Assembly (NCBI GenBank): GCA_016719645.1
Contig: JADJYS010000013.1
Span: forward strand, 1 to 62,876
Length of the DNA stretch: 62,876 bases
Reading direction: 5' to 3'
Source: a bacterium
GTDB lineage: Bacteria; Krumholzibacteriota; Krumholzibacteriia; LZORAL124-64-63
Positions 37,310 through 47,267 of this stretch are shown here, in pieces. Below the pieces are notes generated by a model. That model did no database searches and was not told where the DNA came from. It saw only the letters and a list, made by a program, of their open reading frames with translations. The first letter of the stretch is position 1, and every line of letters begins with the position of its first letter. A program made the position numbers and the translations under genes.

Positions 37310-37981
37310 TCAGCGGCGCCCGCGCAGCAGCAGCAGCCGGATCAGCTGGGTCACGGCCATCAGGGCCGCGGCGACGTAGGTCAGCGCGGCGGCGTTGAGC
37401 ACCGCGCTCACCTGCCCGCGCTCTTCCGTCGAGACGATGCCGTGGGTGGTCAGCAGCTGCACGGCGCGGTGGCTGGCGTCGAACTCCACCGGCAGGGTCA
37501 CCAGCGTGAACACCGCCGCCACGGCGTAGACCAGGATGCCCACGTCCATCAGCACCGGGAAGTGGAACAGGAACCCGATGAAGAACAGGGGCATGGCCAG
37601 GGTGCTGCCGAAGCCGGCCACCGGCCAGATGGCCTGGCGGATCTGCAGCGGCACGTAGCCGCGGGCGTGCTGCAGGGCGTGCCCCGCCTCGTGGCAGGCG
37701 ACGCCCAGCGCGGCGACGCTGCGGCCGTCGAAGTTGGCGTCGCTGAGGCGCAGCACGCGCTTGCGCGGGTCGTAGTGGTCGGTCAGCTCGCCGGCGATGC
37801 GTTCGATGCCCACCGACGAGAGGCCGCCGGCGTCCAGCAGGCGGCGGGCCGCTTCCTGCCCGGTCAGACCCCGCGCGGCGGGCACGCGCAGGTATTTGGC
37901 ATAGGTGGACTTGACCCGGTACTGCGCCCAGAGCGCGAAGATGAACACCGGGATCAGCAGCATGAACGTGACGTCGAACAT
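37310..37981 (-). CDS. YugP-type membrane zinc metallopeptidase
   Basis: This 223-residue protein has an N-terminal membrane helix (FMLLIPVFIFALWAQYRV) and a zinc site HEAGH in ALGVACHEAGHALQHA. Two or three further helices follow, with EFDASHRA carrying the likely third ligand. This is the neutral zinc metallopeptidase family of B. subtilis YugP (about 225 residues). The substrate is unknown for the family. ATG 37981 is preceded by GAGGGG. It lies 31 bases after the PNP gene. Confidence 0.9.
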   Translation of the reverse strand: MFDVTFMLLIPVFIFALWAQYRVKSTYAKYLRVPAARGLTGQEAARRLLDAGGLSSVGIERIAGELTDHYDPRKRVLRLSDANFDGRSVAALGVACHEAGHALQHARGYVPLQIRQAIWPVAGFGSTLAMPLFFIGFLFHFPVLMDVGILVYAVAAVFTLVTLPVEFDASHRAVQLLTTHGIVSTEERGQVSAVLNAAALTYVAAALMAVTQLIRLLLLRGRR

Positions 37982-38012
37982 GGTCGCAGCCCCCTCGAAG
38001 AACGCGCCCGGG

Positions 38013-38887
38013 TCACCCCAGGCGCGGCAGGAAGTCCAACAGCAGGCGGGCCATGCGGTCCCGCACCATCGCGCCCGCTTCTACGACGTCCTGGTGCGAC
38101 AGTTCCGGCTGCCCCACCTCCCGGGCGGGGTTGGTGATGCAGGACAGCCCGACCACGCGGACGCCCAGGGCCGCCAGCAGGGACGCCTCCGGGGCCGTCG
38201 ACATGCCCACGGCGTCGCAGCCGGCCCGGCGCAGCATGCCGATCTCCGCCTTGGTCTCGTAGGCGGGCCCCCACATGCTGCCGTAGACGCCGGCGTGCAG
38301 GGGCACGCCCGTGGCGGCGCCGGCCGCCAGCAGCTCGCGGGCCAGCCGCTCGTCGTAGACGGCGTGCGGCCGCGCGCCGCGGCCCGGCGCCGCGGCCGGC
38401 GGCGCGGGGTCGGCCAGCAGGCCCCGCAGGGGGTCCTGCAGGTGCAGGTCGAGGTGGTCGCGGATCACCATGAGGTCGCCGGGCGGTAGAAGCGGTTCAG
38501 GCCGCCGGCGGCGTTGGTCACCACGACCGTGTCCACGTCCAGGCAAGCCAGCACCGCCGTGGGCAGCAGCAGCGCGTCCCAGGGCAGGCCCTCGTAGGGG
38601 TGCAGGCGGCCCTGCATGACCACCACGTCGCGGCCGCCGGCCCGTCCGGCCACCAGGCGGCCGCGGTGCTCGGCCACGGTCGTCGTCGCCCAGCCGGGGA
38701 TGTCGGCGTAGTCGACCGCGCGCGGCCCGCTCACCGCGTCGACGAAGTTGCCCAGGCCGCTGCCCAGGATCAGCCCCGTGCCGCCGGTGAAGCCGCGCCC
38801 GCGCAGCCAGGCGGCGGCCTCCTGCACGCGGTCGCGCCAGAGGTCGCTGAGCAGGGCGGCGCGCGCGGACGGGCGGTCCCCGCTCAT
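38013..38887 (-). CDS. purine nucleoside phosphorylase, trimeric type, one frameshift
   Basis: The start is ATG 38887, overlapping the ADA stop (ATGAG). One slip at about 38476-38485 separates VVTNAAGGLNRFYRP from GDLMVIRDHLDLH. Motifs of the PNP/MTAP family are present: LILGSGLGNFVDAV at the phosphate site, GRLHPYEG, TNAAGG, and GPAYETKAEIGMLRRAGCDAVGMST at the base-binding site. The enzyme splits inosine, guanosine and their deoxy forms with phosphate. Corrected length is about 291 residues. It is the third gene of the dNK-ADA-PNP run. Confidence 0.92.
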
Positions 38888-39981
38888 ACGACCTCCAGCT
38901 CGTCGAGGCCGAACTTGTCGCGCAGGGACAGGAAGGCGCCGGCGGCCTCGCGGATCAGGTCGGCCTTGACCGCCTGCGGCAGGAACGCGCTCTTGAAGCC
39001 GTTGAGCAGCAAGGTCTCGGTCTCCAGCAGGTTCAGGTCGAAGGCGTCCACGGCGCGGCGCAGTTCCGACAGCAGCGACGTGCGGGCGAACAGCGTGTTG
39101 TCCGTGTTGAGCGTCACGCGCAGGCCCAGCTCCAGGTACCGGCGCAGCGGGTGCTCCCCGACCGACGGGACCACGCCCGTCAGCACGTTGCTGGTCAGGC
39201 ACAGCTCCAGCGGGATCCGCAGATCGTTCACATAGGCTAACAGATCCTCGTCCTCGTGCAACCGGGTGCCGTGCCCGATGCGGTTGGCGCCGCAGTAGTG
39301 CAGGGCCTGGTGGATGGACTCGGGGCCGAACCCCTCGCCCGCGTGGATGGTCGCGGCCAGGTTGTTGTTCATGATGTGGTAGAAGGCCTCGCGGTGGTCC
39401 TTGGCGGGGTAGTCCCGCTCCGTGCCGGCCAGGTCGAAGCCCACCACGCCGCGGCCCTTCCAGCGCACGGCCAGCTCGGCCAGCTGCATCGAGGCCTCGG
39501 GGCTGATGGTGCGGATCCCGGTGATGATGATCCCGGCCCGGATGCCCGTGGCGTCGGCCGCCTCGTCCAGGCCGCGGCGCACGGCGGTCACGACCTCGTC
39601 CGGGGACAGGCCCTCGTTCACGTGGCGCAGCGGGCAGAAGCGGACCTCCAGGTACCAGCACCCGTCGGCGGCGGCGTCCTCGACCGTCTCGCGGGCGACG
39701 CGCGCCAGGTCGTCGGCCTTCTGCAGCACCTCGGTCGTGCGGTCGAAGAAGTTCACGAAGTGCTGCTGGCAGCTCTCGGGATCCACCGGGAAGTAGCGCG
39801 CCAGCAGGGCGCGGTCCCCGGCCGGGACCTCCCAGCCCCGGGCGCGGGCCAGGTCGCGGAACGTGCCGGGCCGCAGGCTGCCGTCCAGGTGGCGCAGCAG
39901 GTCGGTCTTGGGCAGCTCGCGCAGCACGTCGTCGGGGATGCGGGGCCCCCGCAGCAGGTCGCTCCGTCGTCCGACGCTCAT
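38884..39981 (-). CDS. add: adenosine deaminase
   Basis: This 365-residue protein has the deaminase barrel motifs: the metal-binding KTDLLRHLDGSL (the HxD-like N-terminal site reads HLDGS), catalytic HAGEGFGPESIHQAL, RIGHGTRLHED, and LNTDNTLFA with the metal-ligand aspartate. It converts adenosine or deoxyadenosine to inosine or deoxyinosine. The start is ATG 39981, overlapping the dNK stop by 4 bases. Its own stop overlaps the PNP start, so the three salvage genes are translationally linked. Confidence 0.95.
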   Translation of the reverse strand: MSVGRRSDLLRGPRIPDDVLRELPKTDLLRHLDGSLRPGTFRDLARARGWEVPAGDRALLARYFPVDPESCQQHFVNFFDRTTEVLQKADDLARVARETVEDAAADGCWYLEVRFCPLRHVNEGLSPDEVVTAVRRGLDEAADATGIRAGIIITGIRTISPEASMQLAELAVRWKGRGVVGFDLAGTERDYPAKDHREAFYHIMNNNLAATIHAGEGFGPESIHQALHYCGANRIGHGTRLHEDEDLLAYVNDLRIPLELCLTSNVLTGVVPSVGEHPLRRYLELGLRVTLNTDNTLFARTSLLSELRRAVDAFDLNLLETETLLLNGFKSAFLPQAVKADLIREAAGAFLSLRDKFGLDELEVV

Positions 39982-40667
39982 CGTGTCGCCTCCCGGTCGG
40001 CGCGGTCGCGCTTGGCCGCGTGCAGGGCGCGGATGTCGTCCAGCAGCGCGCGCTGGGCGTCGTGGTCGTCGCGCAGGTTGACCCGCTCGGTGTCGATGAC
40101 CCGCACCGGGCAGATCCCGCGGGCGCGGGGGACCCAGTCCTCGTAGGCCTCGTGCAGCTCGACGATGAAGTCGCGGGGGATCGTCTTCTCGCAGTCGCGG
40201 CCGCGGTCGCCGATGCGGGCCATGGCCACGTCCGGCCTGCAGCGCAGGTAGAGCACCAGGTCCGGCGGCCGCAGGAAGGAGATCATGTTCTGGAAGACCT
40301 CGCGGTAGTTCTCGTAGTCGCGGGTGTCCATGGCGCCGCGCCGGTGCAGCACCGGGGCGAAGATCTCGACGTCCTCGTAGATGGTGCGGTCCTGCACCGC
40401 GGAGGTGCCCCGCTCGATGATGTCCTTCTGGACCTCGAACCGCTTGCTCAGGAAGTAGATCTGCAGGTGGAAGGCCCAGCGGGGCATGTCCCGGTAGTAG
40501 TCCTCGAGGTAGGGATTGTCGGCGACCGGCTCGTAGTAGGCGGGCCAGCCCAGCGCCTCGCCCATCATGGAGCAGACGGTCGACTTGCCCACGCCGATGT
40601 TGCCCGAGATGGAGAGGTAGAACGGCACGTCGTCGCGGCCGCCGGCGGTTTCTTGCTGTCCGGCCAT
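39978..40667 (-). CDS. deoxynucleoside kinase
   Basis: This 229-residue protein has the P-loop SGNIGVGKSTV and the dNK-family catalytic stretch QDRTIYEDVEIF (the DR motif). The LID region is around RIGDRGRDCEKTI. The family phosphorylates deoxyadenosine, deoxyguanosine or deoxycytidine; substrate choice cannot be read here. ADA and PNP downstream suggest a purine deoxynucleoside branch point between salvage and breakdown (inference). It lies 43 bases after the NHL-type lipoprotein gene. Confidence 0.93.
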   Translation of the reverse strand: MAGQQETAGGRDDVPFYLSISGNIGVGKSTVCSMMGEALGWPAYYEPVADNPYLEDYYRDMPRWAFHLQIYFLSKRFEVQKDIIERGTSAVQDRTIYEDVEIFAPVLHRRGAMDTRDYENYREVFQNMISFLRPPDLVLYLRCRPDVAMARIGDRGRDCEKTIPRDFIVELHEAYEDWVPRARGICPVRVIDTERVNLRDDHDAQRALLDDIRALHAAKRDRADREATR

Positions 40668-40709
40668 GCGTCGTCCCCCCCGGGAGCCGCGTCACGGGCC
40701 GCGGCCGGC

Positions 40710-41884
40710 CTAGTTCGGCGGCGGCGGCGGCTCGTCGTTCAGCGACATGTAGTGGTCGTAGGAGATGAAGCGGCGCACCTTGCCGTCGGCTCCCGAGAGC
40801 GTGAACACGTAGGCGCCGTAGTTGACGCCGCCGCCGGCGATCCGCACGTCGACCACGCCGATGGCGACCGGGTCGGAGGTCGGGCTGACGTCCCGGAAGG
40901 TCATCTCGTAGACGCCGGTGTCCGAGAAGATCTGCACGCGGTCGTTGCCGGTGTCCGCCACGAAGATCCGGCCCTGGCCGTCGCTCGCCAGGGCCGTGGG
41001 CGTGTCGAACTCCCCCGCCGCGTCGCTGGGGCCGCCCACCCAGGTGTCGTCCTCGCAGTCCTGCGCGTCGCCGAGGGTGTAGGCGGACTGCGGCTGGGGC
41101 TCGCAGCCCTCCGCGGCGAAGATCACGGCCAGGCCGCGCCAGGGGTGCGGCCCCTCGGGATTTTCGGCGAGGTCCGTCAGGACCGGCGTCGGGTCGAAGC
41201 GGGTGACCCAGTTGCGCGCGGTGTCGGCGTCGCAGACCAGCAGCATGCCCGCGGCGTCGCGCAGCATGCCGGCGGGCACGTGGACGGCGCGCGTCGAGAG
41301 GCCCTCGTCGCGGCAGAGGATGCCCATCGGGGCCATGTCGCCGCCCGCGTACCAGGCGAAGCGGTGGACCACGCCGGAGTCGGGGTCGGCGAGGTAGAGG
41401 AACGTCTCGGCGGTCGGCGCCAGCTCCGCCAGGCCGGTCCGGCAGGCGTAGAGGTGGGTGACCCGCCGCACGGTCGTCAGCGTCGCGGACCCGACCGGCG
41501 ACAGGTCGGCGGTCTGGAACGCGCTGAGCCGGTTCGCGCCCGCCTCCCAGACGAAGACCAGGCGGGCGTCCTCGTCGGTGCAGACGGCGACCGGGTCGGC
41601 GAGCCCGTCGACGCGCGCGAACTCCTCGTAGTCCAGGGTGCGCTTGACGAGGCCGCCGGCGGCGTCCACGACGAAGAGGCGGCCGATGGCCGCGACGAGC
41701 TGCCGCGCGCCGGGGTCGACGAAGAGCGTGTCGGTCGTGTAGGCGTTGGTCGAGAACAGGCCGACGGCGCGCGGGGCGGCGATCTTGACGCCGCAGCCGG
41801 CGGCCAGGGCGGCCAGCACGGCCGCAGCGCCGCCGCCGGCAGCAGGCACCTCGCGCGGCCGCGGGCCGGGCGCGGGCGGGTCAT
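40710..41884 (-). CDS. NHL-repeat-like lipoprotein, frameshift in the signal sequence
   Basis: The ATG at 41884 has GGAAGGAGG ahead of it and overlaps the PorV-like stop (ATGA). Its frame (MTRPRPARGRARCLLPAAA) slips in the GGC-rich stretch 41824-41850 into the main frame (AAVLAALAAGCGV). Corrected, this is a perfect lipoprotein signal ending in LAAGC. The body (about 390 residues) has beta-propeller blades; the clearest is FDTPTALASDGQGRIFVADTGNDRVQIFS, an NHL-type repeat. The tail is proline-rich (NDEPPPPPN). A surface-facing binding role is likely but unproven. It is the fifth gene of the envelope set. Confidence 0.75.
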
Positions 41885-42921
41885 CGCCGCCTCCTTCCGT
41901 CGGGCAGGGGCGACAGGTCGATCGAGACGTGGTGGATCGTGCCGAAGGCGCCCATGTCGCTGACGGCGTAGTCGAGCCGGATCCGCCACTGGTCGCGCGC
42001 CAGGTTCACGCCGAAGCCGGCCCCGAGGCCGCCCTCGGCGCGGTTGGTCTCGTAGCCGCCGCGCAGCAGCAGGCGCTCGGCCAGGCCCAGCTCGGCGCCG
42101 CCGCGGAAGCTCTCGGAGGCGTCGGTGGGGTGGTGGAAGTCGGACGTGGTCAGCAGGGTCGTCCGCTCCCCCAGGCGCCAGGTGTAGGCGAGCCCGAAGC
42201 TGCCGGAGGTCGGGGCCTGGAAGCTCTGGAACTCCAGCGGCGCCGCGTAGCCGGGCCCCGCGGCCGGCGGGCGGCCGCCCGGCTGCAGGTCGGGGCCGAA
42301 GTTGCGCACGGCGAAGGCGACGCGCATGTCGCCCAGGCCCGTGTAGTAGAGCGCGCCGAGGTCCATCAGCAGGCCGCGCACCTCGTAGTCGTCCAGGTTC
42401 TCCTGGTAGACCTTCGCGGTGCCGCCCAGCGAGAAGCGGTCGGTCATCGCCTTGGCGACGCTCGCCGCCAGCACGAACTGGTTGGCGTTGAAGGTGTCGC
42501 CGGTCCCCTCCTGGTGGAACTCGTCGGTGCGCAGGATCTCGCCCGAGCGCAGCATCGACCCCGACAGCGCGAAGCCGTAGTTCTGGCGGCGCCAACTGCA
42601 GGAGGCGTACTCCAGGTCGATGTCGGCGGCGTAGGCCACGTGGGAGAAGAACAGGTTGGTCAGGCCGGGCGTGCGCATGAGCCCCGCGGGGTTCCAGTAG
42701 GCGGCCGGGCCGTCGACGGCGCAGGCGACGTAGGCGCGGCCGAGGCCGATCGCGCGCGCGCCGACCGGCAGGCGCAGGAACTGGGCGCCGGCGGTGCCCA
42801 CGTTCTCGTCGCCGTAGAGCTCGAGCACGTCCCCCGCCGCGGGCGAGCCGGCGAGGGCCAGCAGCAGCAGGGCCGACCCGAGCGGCCGCAAGAGGGCGGT
42901 CCTCTTCGCGCGCGTCACCAT
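41881..42921 (-). CDS. PorV/PorQ-family outer-membrane beta-barrel protein
   Basis: This 346-residue protein has a signal peptide (about 1-30, ending SPAAG). The N-terminal block is typical of the PorV/PorQ (FadL-related) family: FLRLPVGARAIGLGRAYVACAVDGPAAYWNPAGLMRT. The barrel strands end with an aromatic-poor C-terminus. In Bacteroidetes, PorV shuttles T9SS cargo to the attachment complex. Here it directly follows a TonB-receptor gene (7-base overlap) in an operon whose first gene codes for a FlgD-tailed secreted protein. A cargo-export or assembly role is plausible, but no other T9SS core gene is visible in the window. Confidence 0.88.
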   Translation of the reverse strand: MVTRAKRTALLRPLGSALLLLALAGSPAAGDVLELYGDENVGTAGAQFLRLPVGARAIGLGRAYVACAVDGPAAYWNPAGLMRTPGLTNLFFSHVAYAADIDLEYASCSWRRQNYGFALSGSMLRSGEILRTDEFHQEGTGDTFNANQFVLAASVAKAMTDRFSLGGTAKVYQENLDDYEVRGLLMDLGALYYTGLGDMRVAFAVRNFGPDLQPGGRPPAAGPGYAAPLEFQSFQAPTSGSFGLAYTWRLGERTTLLTTSDFHHPTDASESFRGGAELGLAERLLLRGGYETNRAEGGLGAGFGVNLARDQWRIRLDYAVSDMGAFGTIHHVSIDLSPLPDGRRRR

Positions 42922-45810
42922 GAGATGCTCACCCCCATCAGGAGCATGCGGGGATCCTCGAGGTAGCTCGGGTCGATCTGGCTCTTGACGTACTCGCGCG
43001 AGTAGGTGTTCAGGACCGGCCCCTCCTCGCCGTACCAGTCGGCGTAGTTGTCGACCCAGCCCGGGTTGAGGTCCCCGACCTGGTAGCCCGTGCCCGTCCA
43101 GGGGTTGATCCGGCGGTAGTTCTTGTGGTCCAGGACGTTGCGGCCCTCGAAGAAGAGGGTCAGCCGCTGCCGGCGCGACAGGTCCCAGGTCTTGTTGAAG
43201 CGCAGGTTGAGCGACTGCTTCATCGGCCCCAGCCCCGAGTAGGGGTCGCCGTAGACGTACTCGCCGAAGACGGGGTTCTCCGGGTCGGCGTAGGCGCGCG
43301 GCGTGTAGCGCTGGCCGGCCTCGGCCTGGAAGAGCAGGTTGAGGCTCCAGTCGGCGGGCAGGGTCCAGCCGAAGAGGCGCGGGCGGTCCTTCTTGTCGAC
43401 GGCGAAGTCGAGGTTGAAGGAGACCTTCCAGGGCTTGTCCCAGAGCAGGGGGTTGCGCTTCAGGCCGCCGAGGCTCGCGGTGGGCGTGTAGGCCTCGTCG
43501 TAGACGGCCAGGAGGTAGGCCTCGTCGGCGTCGCTGTTGGTGCCGGTGCTGCGCGAGAGCTCGAGGCTCGCCGACCCGCTGAGCCAGCGCGTGGTGCGCT
43601 TGATGACGCTGAGCTCCACGCCCAGGCTGCGCGCCGAGTCCCCGTTGAAGTAGCGCACGGGCTCGATGGTGGTCGTGCCGGTGTCGTTCGGGTCGGGCGT
43701 CTCGTCGGCGCCGATGTTCACCGGCTTCATCTGGACCGACTTGGCGTACCCGTAGATGTCGCGGTTGAAGAAGGTCACGCCGAGGCTCCACAGCCCGGAG
43801 AACTCGTGCTGGACGCCGGTCTCGTACTCCACGGTGATCTTGGGGTCGAGGTTCGGGTTGCCCAGCAGCTGGATCTTGGTCGCCGTCTGCGACTGCAGCT
43901 GCGGGTAGACGTACGCGTAGCGCGGCCACTGCGAGAAGTGCCCGTAGTTGAAGAAGAACTTGTCCTTCTCCGTCACCGGGAAGCTGACCCCCAGGCGCGG
44001 CGAGACGCGCATCTTCCAGCTGCGCAGGCAGAACTCGACGGTGTTGTCGTAGAACTCGTCGGCCATGTCGTCGAAGATGAACAGGTAGTCCTCGGAGTGG
44101 TCCATGACGTACTCGACCTCGCGGCCCGGCGCCCAGGCGTCGAGCCGGACGCCGGCGTTCACGATCATGCCCTTGTAGTTGACCGTGTCCTGGAAGTAGG
44201 CGGCGCCCACGATGGGGTGCACCTTGAAGATGTCCTCCTTGATGCCCAGCTTGCCGGGCGGGGGCGAGCCCAGCGAGGACTGCAGGTCCACCAGCTGCAT
44301 CTCCGTGAAGTTCAGCTCCAGGCCCGTCTTGAACTGGTTGGTCTGGTTGGCCACCCAGGCGTAGGTCGCCTTCAGGTTCCAGGACTCGGCGTAGTGGTCG
44401 TGCCAGCGGTCGGCCGAACCGAAGGCGAGGCCCGCGGGCGACGGCGGGGAGTTGATGAGCGGGTAGGTCGTGAAATCGTCGTTGCCGTTGATGTTGGCGT
44501 GCTGGCGCGAGAAGTTGCGGCCCAGGTTGACCTCGAAGTAGTCCTTCTCCCCCATGACCCAGCGGTAGTAGAGCTGGCTCAGGATGCTCTCGTTGGTGAA
44601 GACGAGGTAGCGGTCCAGGTTGTCCTGGAACGGGCGCGGGTACCCCTCGCCCGCCAGCTCGAAGCCCTGGCTGATCTCGAACTGGCGGTTCGTGGTGAAG
44701 TTGAGCTTGTGCCTGGGGTTGAGGACCCAGGTCCACTTGGCCATGCCGTTCCACTCGTTCTGCTGGCGCGGCGCGGCCCAGTTGAAGTCGTACATGGGCG
44801 AGACCAGCCGGCGCGTGCGGGAGTAGATGGGCAGCGGGCCGTCGCGCACGTCCATCGAGCCCGACAGCAGCAGGTAGGTCTTGCCCGGCAGCCGCAGGCC
44901 CAGTTCGCCGAGGGCGCCGCTCAGGGGGTCCGGGCCCCGAGAGGGAGGCCTTGACCACGTCGATGTTCTGGGAGCGGTCCAGCTCGTACGGCTGCCGCCA
45001 GTCGGGCTCGACGGCCGCTTCGGCGCCCCCCCAGTGGTCGCGCTTCCAGCTGGACTTGCCGCTCCAGCGGTCGCTGCCCTCCTTGGTCGAGACGTTGACC
45101 ACGCCCGACACGGCCTGCCCGTACTCCGCGTTGAAACCGCCGGTGAGCACCTCGATCTCGTTGATGATCGAGGGGTCGATGGCGTAGCCGTAGCCGCCGC
45201 CGGCCAGCGGATCGTTGACGCTGACGCCGTCGATGATGAACTGCGTGTCGTCGGCGCGGCCGCCGCGGATGTGGATCTCGTTGTCCTGCAGCGTCACGCC
45301 GGGCTTCTGCGCGATCATCTCGACCAGGTTGTCCAGCGGCAGGGCGTCCATCTGCTCCGACGTCAGCATGTGCGAGGAGCCGGTGCGCTCGATCTCGATG
45401 AGCCGGCGCTCCGCCGTGACCTCGATGGCGTCGGTGTAGATCGCCTCCACCGCCAGGCGGAACTCGATCTCGGCCACCTCGCCCGGGGCCACCGTCACGG
45501 TCTCGGAGCCCAGGGCGTAGGAGATGTAGGACGCGCGCACGGTGTAGGTGCCCGGGCGCAGCCCGGTCAGGTAGAACTGGCCGTCCTGCAGCGCGATCGT
45601 GCCGATGCTCGAGCTGGCGATGTAGACGTTCGTGTAGGCCAGCGGCTGCCCGTTCTCGGCGTCGCGGACGAAGCCCTTGATCATGGCGGGCCGCTGGGAC
45701 TCGCTGCCGGGGCGCAGGCCCTGGGCGGCGAGCGGCGCCGCCGCGGCCAGCGCCGCGAGCGCCAGCGCCGCGGCCAGCGCGGTCCGTCGGAAGCAGCGGG
45801 CGGCGTTCAC
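42915..45810 (-). CDS. TonB-dependent receptor with carboxypeptidase-regulatory N-domain, one frameshift
   Basis: The start is GTG 45810, overlapping the lipoprotein stop (GTGA). A signal peptide (about 1-30) is followed by a carboxypeptidase-regulatory-like domain (about 43-120; IKGFVRDAENGQPLAYTNV, LRPGTYTVRASYISY). The plug comes next (about 125-260; EIHIRGGRADDTQF, GFNAEYGQAVSGVVNVSTKEG), then a long barrel to the C-terminal GVSISW. The frame breaks once near 44929-44940 beside a C5 run. Corrected length is about 964 residues. This is the SusC/TonB-like class of the FCB group; no SusD partner is adjacent. The substrate is unknown. Confidence 0.92.
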
Positions 45811-47267
45811 GGCAGGACCACCCCCAGCTCCTGCGACAGCAGGGCGCGCACGGCCGCCAGGCCGCTGGCCGGCGCGCAGTAGTCCAGCTGCACGGTCACG
45901 GTCACCGCCTGGGCGAAGGTCCCGGACGACGCGGGCGGGTTGCGCACCGCCACGAAGGGCCGGCTGGCGGGGCGGCTGCTGATGTACCGGTGGTACTGCA
46001 GCCGGTAGAGGTACTTCGTCGAGTTGGAATCCGCGGCGGCCATGCCCACGCCGGCGGTGATGTTCCCGCTGAAGGCCAGGTCGGGCAGGCCGGGCCGCAG
46101 CCCCAGGGCCAGCTTGGTGGACGGGATGTAGAAGGTGGACTGCTCCGGGGTGGCCCGGAAGCCCAGCGTGTTGGTGACGAAGCCGGGCGGCGGCGCGCCC
46201 GTCACGCCGATCAGGGCCGGGGAGACCAGCAGCAGCTTGCCCGGCTCGTAGCCGGCCGGCGGCTGCACGTACTGGGCGATCAGGTCCGCGGCCGCGGCCA
46301 GGCGCGGCGAGGCGCCGGCGCCGGTGTACCAGAACACCGCCGGGAACTGGCGCAGCGTCTCCAGCAGGACCCACAGGCGGTCGGGCAGGCCCTCGGACAC
46401 CTCGTAGAGGGACCAGCCGCCGGGCCCGTAGATCGAGTCCATGACCCCGTGGTAGAACGTGCGGTCGAAGTTGCCGACGCTGTCGTCGACCAGCAGCACG
46501 TCGCTGAGCACGGGCCGGGCCTCCCAGGTCCACGTGAAGCGCGTCGTGGCGTCGGCCTCGTCGCTGACCCGGATGGTCAGCGTGCGCTCGCCGGACGGGA
46601 TCTGGCCGTGCAGGTCGATCTGGAACGTGCCGAGCGCCGGGTCGTCGAGGCGCTTGATCACCGGGCGCAGGGCGGGGTTCGCGCCCGGCTCGCCCTCCGG
46701 CAGCGGCGCCAGCAGGGTGTCCGCCGTGTCCAGGTGGTAGACGACCGAGTCGTCCATCGTCACGCCGCCGTCGAGGTCCAGGGCGAAGCAGCGGAAGTCC
46801 GCCGAGCCGTAGCTCCAGAAGAACGTGTCGTAGTCGCTGACGAAGTTGATCACCGGCGGGAAGTTCCGCAGCGGGATGAACTGGCTGACCGTGTCGCTGT
46901 AGGCGCCGCGGTCGTCGCGGCAGGCCAGCCGGATCAGGGCCTGGGCCCGGCCGGCGTCGTCGGTCTCGAAGGTCATCGTCGTGTCGGTGGCGACGGTCGT
47001 GGTCCAGGGGGCGACGATGCCCTCCGCGGTCTCGATCGACACGAAGTAGGCCTCGACGAAGCCGTCCTCGTCGGTGCCCGACCAGTGGAAGGTGCGGCTG
47101 AAGTAGCTCGTGGGGTTCAGCACGCCCCCCTCGGGCGGGGTCACGAAGATGCGCGCGACCGGGCGCCGGTTGGGCACCGAGTCGGGATCGAAGGTCTCGT
47201 TGCCGCAGCCGGCCGCCAGCGCGCAGAGCGCCGCGGCGAGCGTCAGGGCGATCGGCGGCCGTCTCAT
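45807..47267 (-). CDS. lipoprotein with Ig-like modules and a Rossmann-like domain
   Basis: This 486-residue protein has a lipobox (LCALAAGC) near residue 21. Residues about 30-240 look like two Ig/fibronectin-type modules (FHWSGTDEDGFVEAYFVSIE, LTIRVSDEADATTRFTW). Residues about 250-380 begin DVLLVDDSVGNFDRTFYHGVMD and run through PAVFWYTGAG, resembling the DUF4350/GATase-like domain often found in secreted FCB-group proteins. No catalytic residue is clear. It overlaps both neighbours (ATGA upstream, GTGA into the receptor gene), so it is probably made in step with the receptor. Confidence 0.8.
   Translation of the reverse strand: MRRPPIALTLAAALCALAAGCGNETFDPDSVPNRRPVARIFVTPPEGGVLNPTSYFSRTFHWSGTDEDGFVEAYFVSIETAEGIVAPWTTTVATDTTMTFETDDAGRAQALIRLACRDDRGAYSDTVSQFIPLRNFPPVINFVSDYDTFFWSYGSADFRCFALDLDGGVTMDDSVVYHLDTADTLLAPLPEGEPGANPALRPVIKRLDDPALGTFQIDLHGQIPSGERTLTIRVSDEADATTRFTWTWEARPVLSDVLLVDDSVGNFDRTFYHGVMDSIYGPGGWSLYEVSEGLPDRLWVLLETLRQFPAVFWYTGAGASPRLAAAADLIAQYVQPPAGYEPGKLLLVSPALIGVTGAPPPGFVTNTLGFRATPEQSTFYIPSTKLALGLRPGLPDLAFSGNITAGVGMAAADSNSTKYLYRLQYHRYISSRPASRPFVAVRNPPASSGTFAQAVTVTVQLDYCAPASGLAAVRALLSQELGVVLP

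Noticed and set aside
38884..40695. Adenosine deaminase with a 238-residue N-terminal extension
   Set aside because: The extension is the deoxynucleoside kinase gene read in the wrong frame. The true start is ATG 39981, overlapping the kinase stop.
41881..46533. A 1550-residue fusion of lipoprotein, receptor and PorV-like parts
   Set aside because: The frame passes through the receptor barrel as nonsense. It joins the receptor N-terminus and the PorV-like gene only because the receptor gene has a frameshift near 44935.
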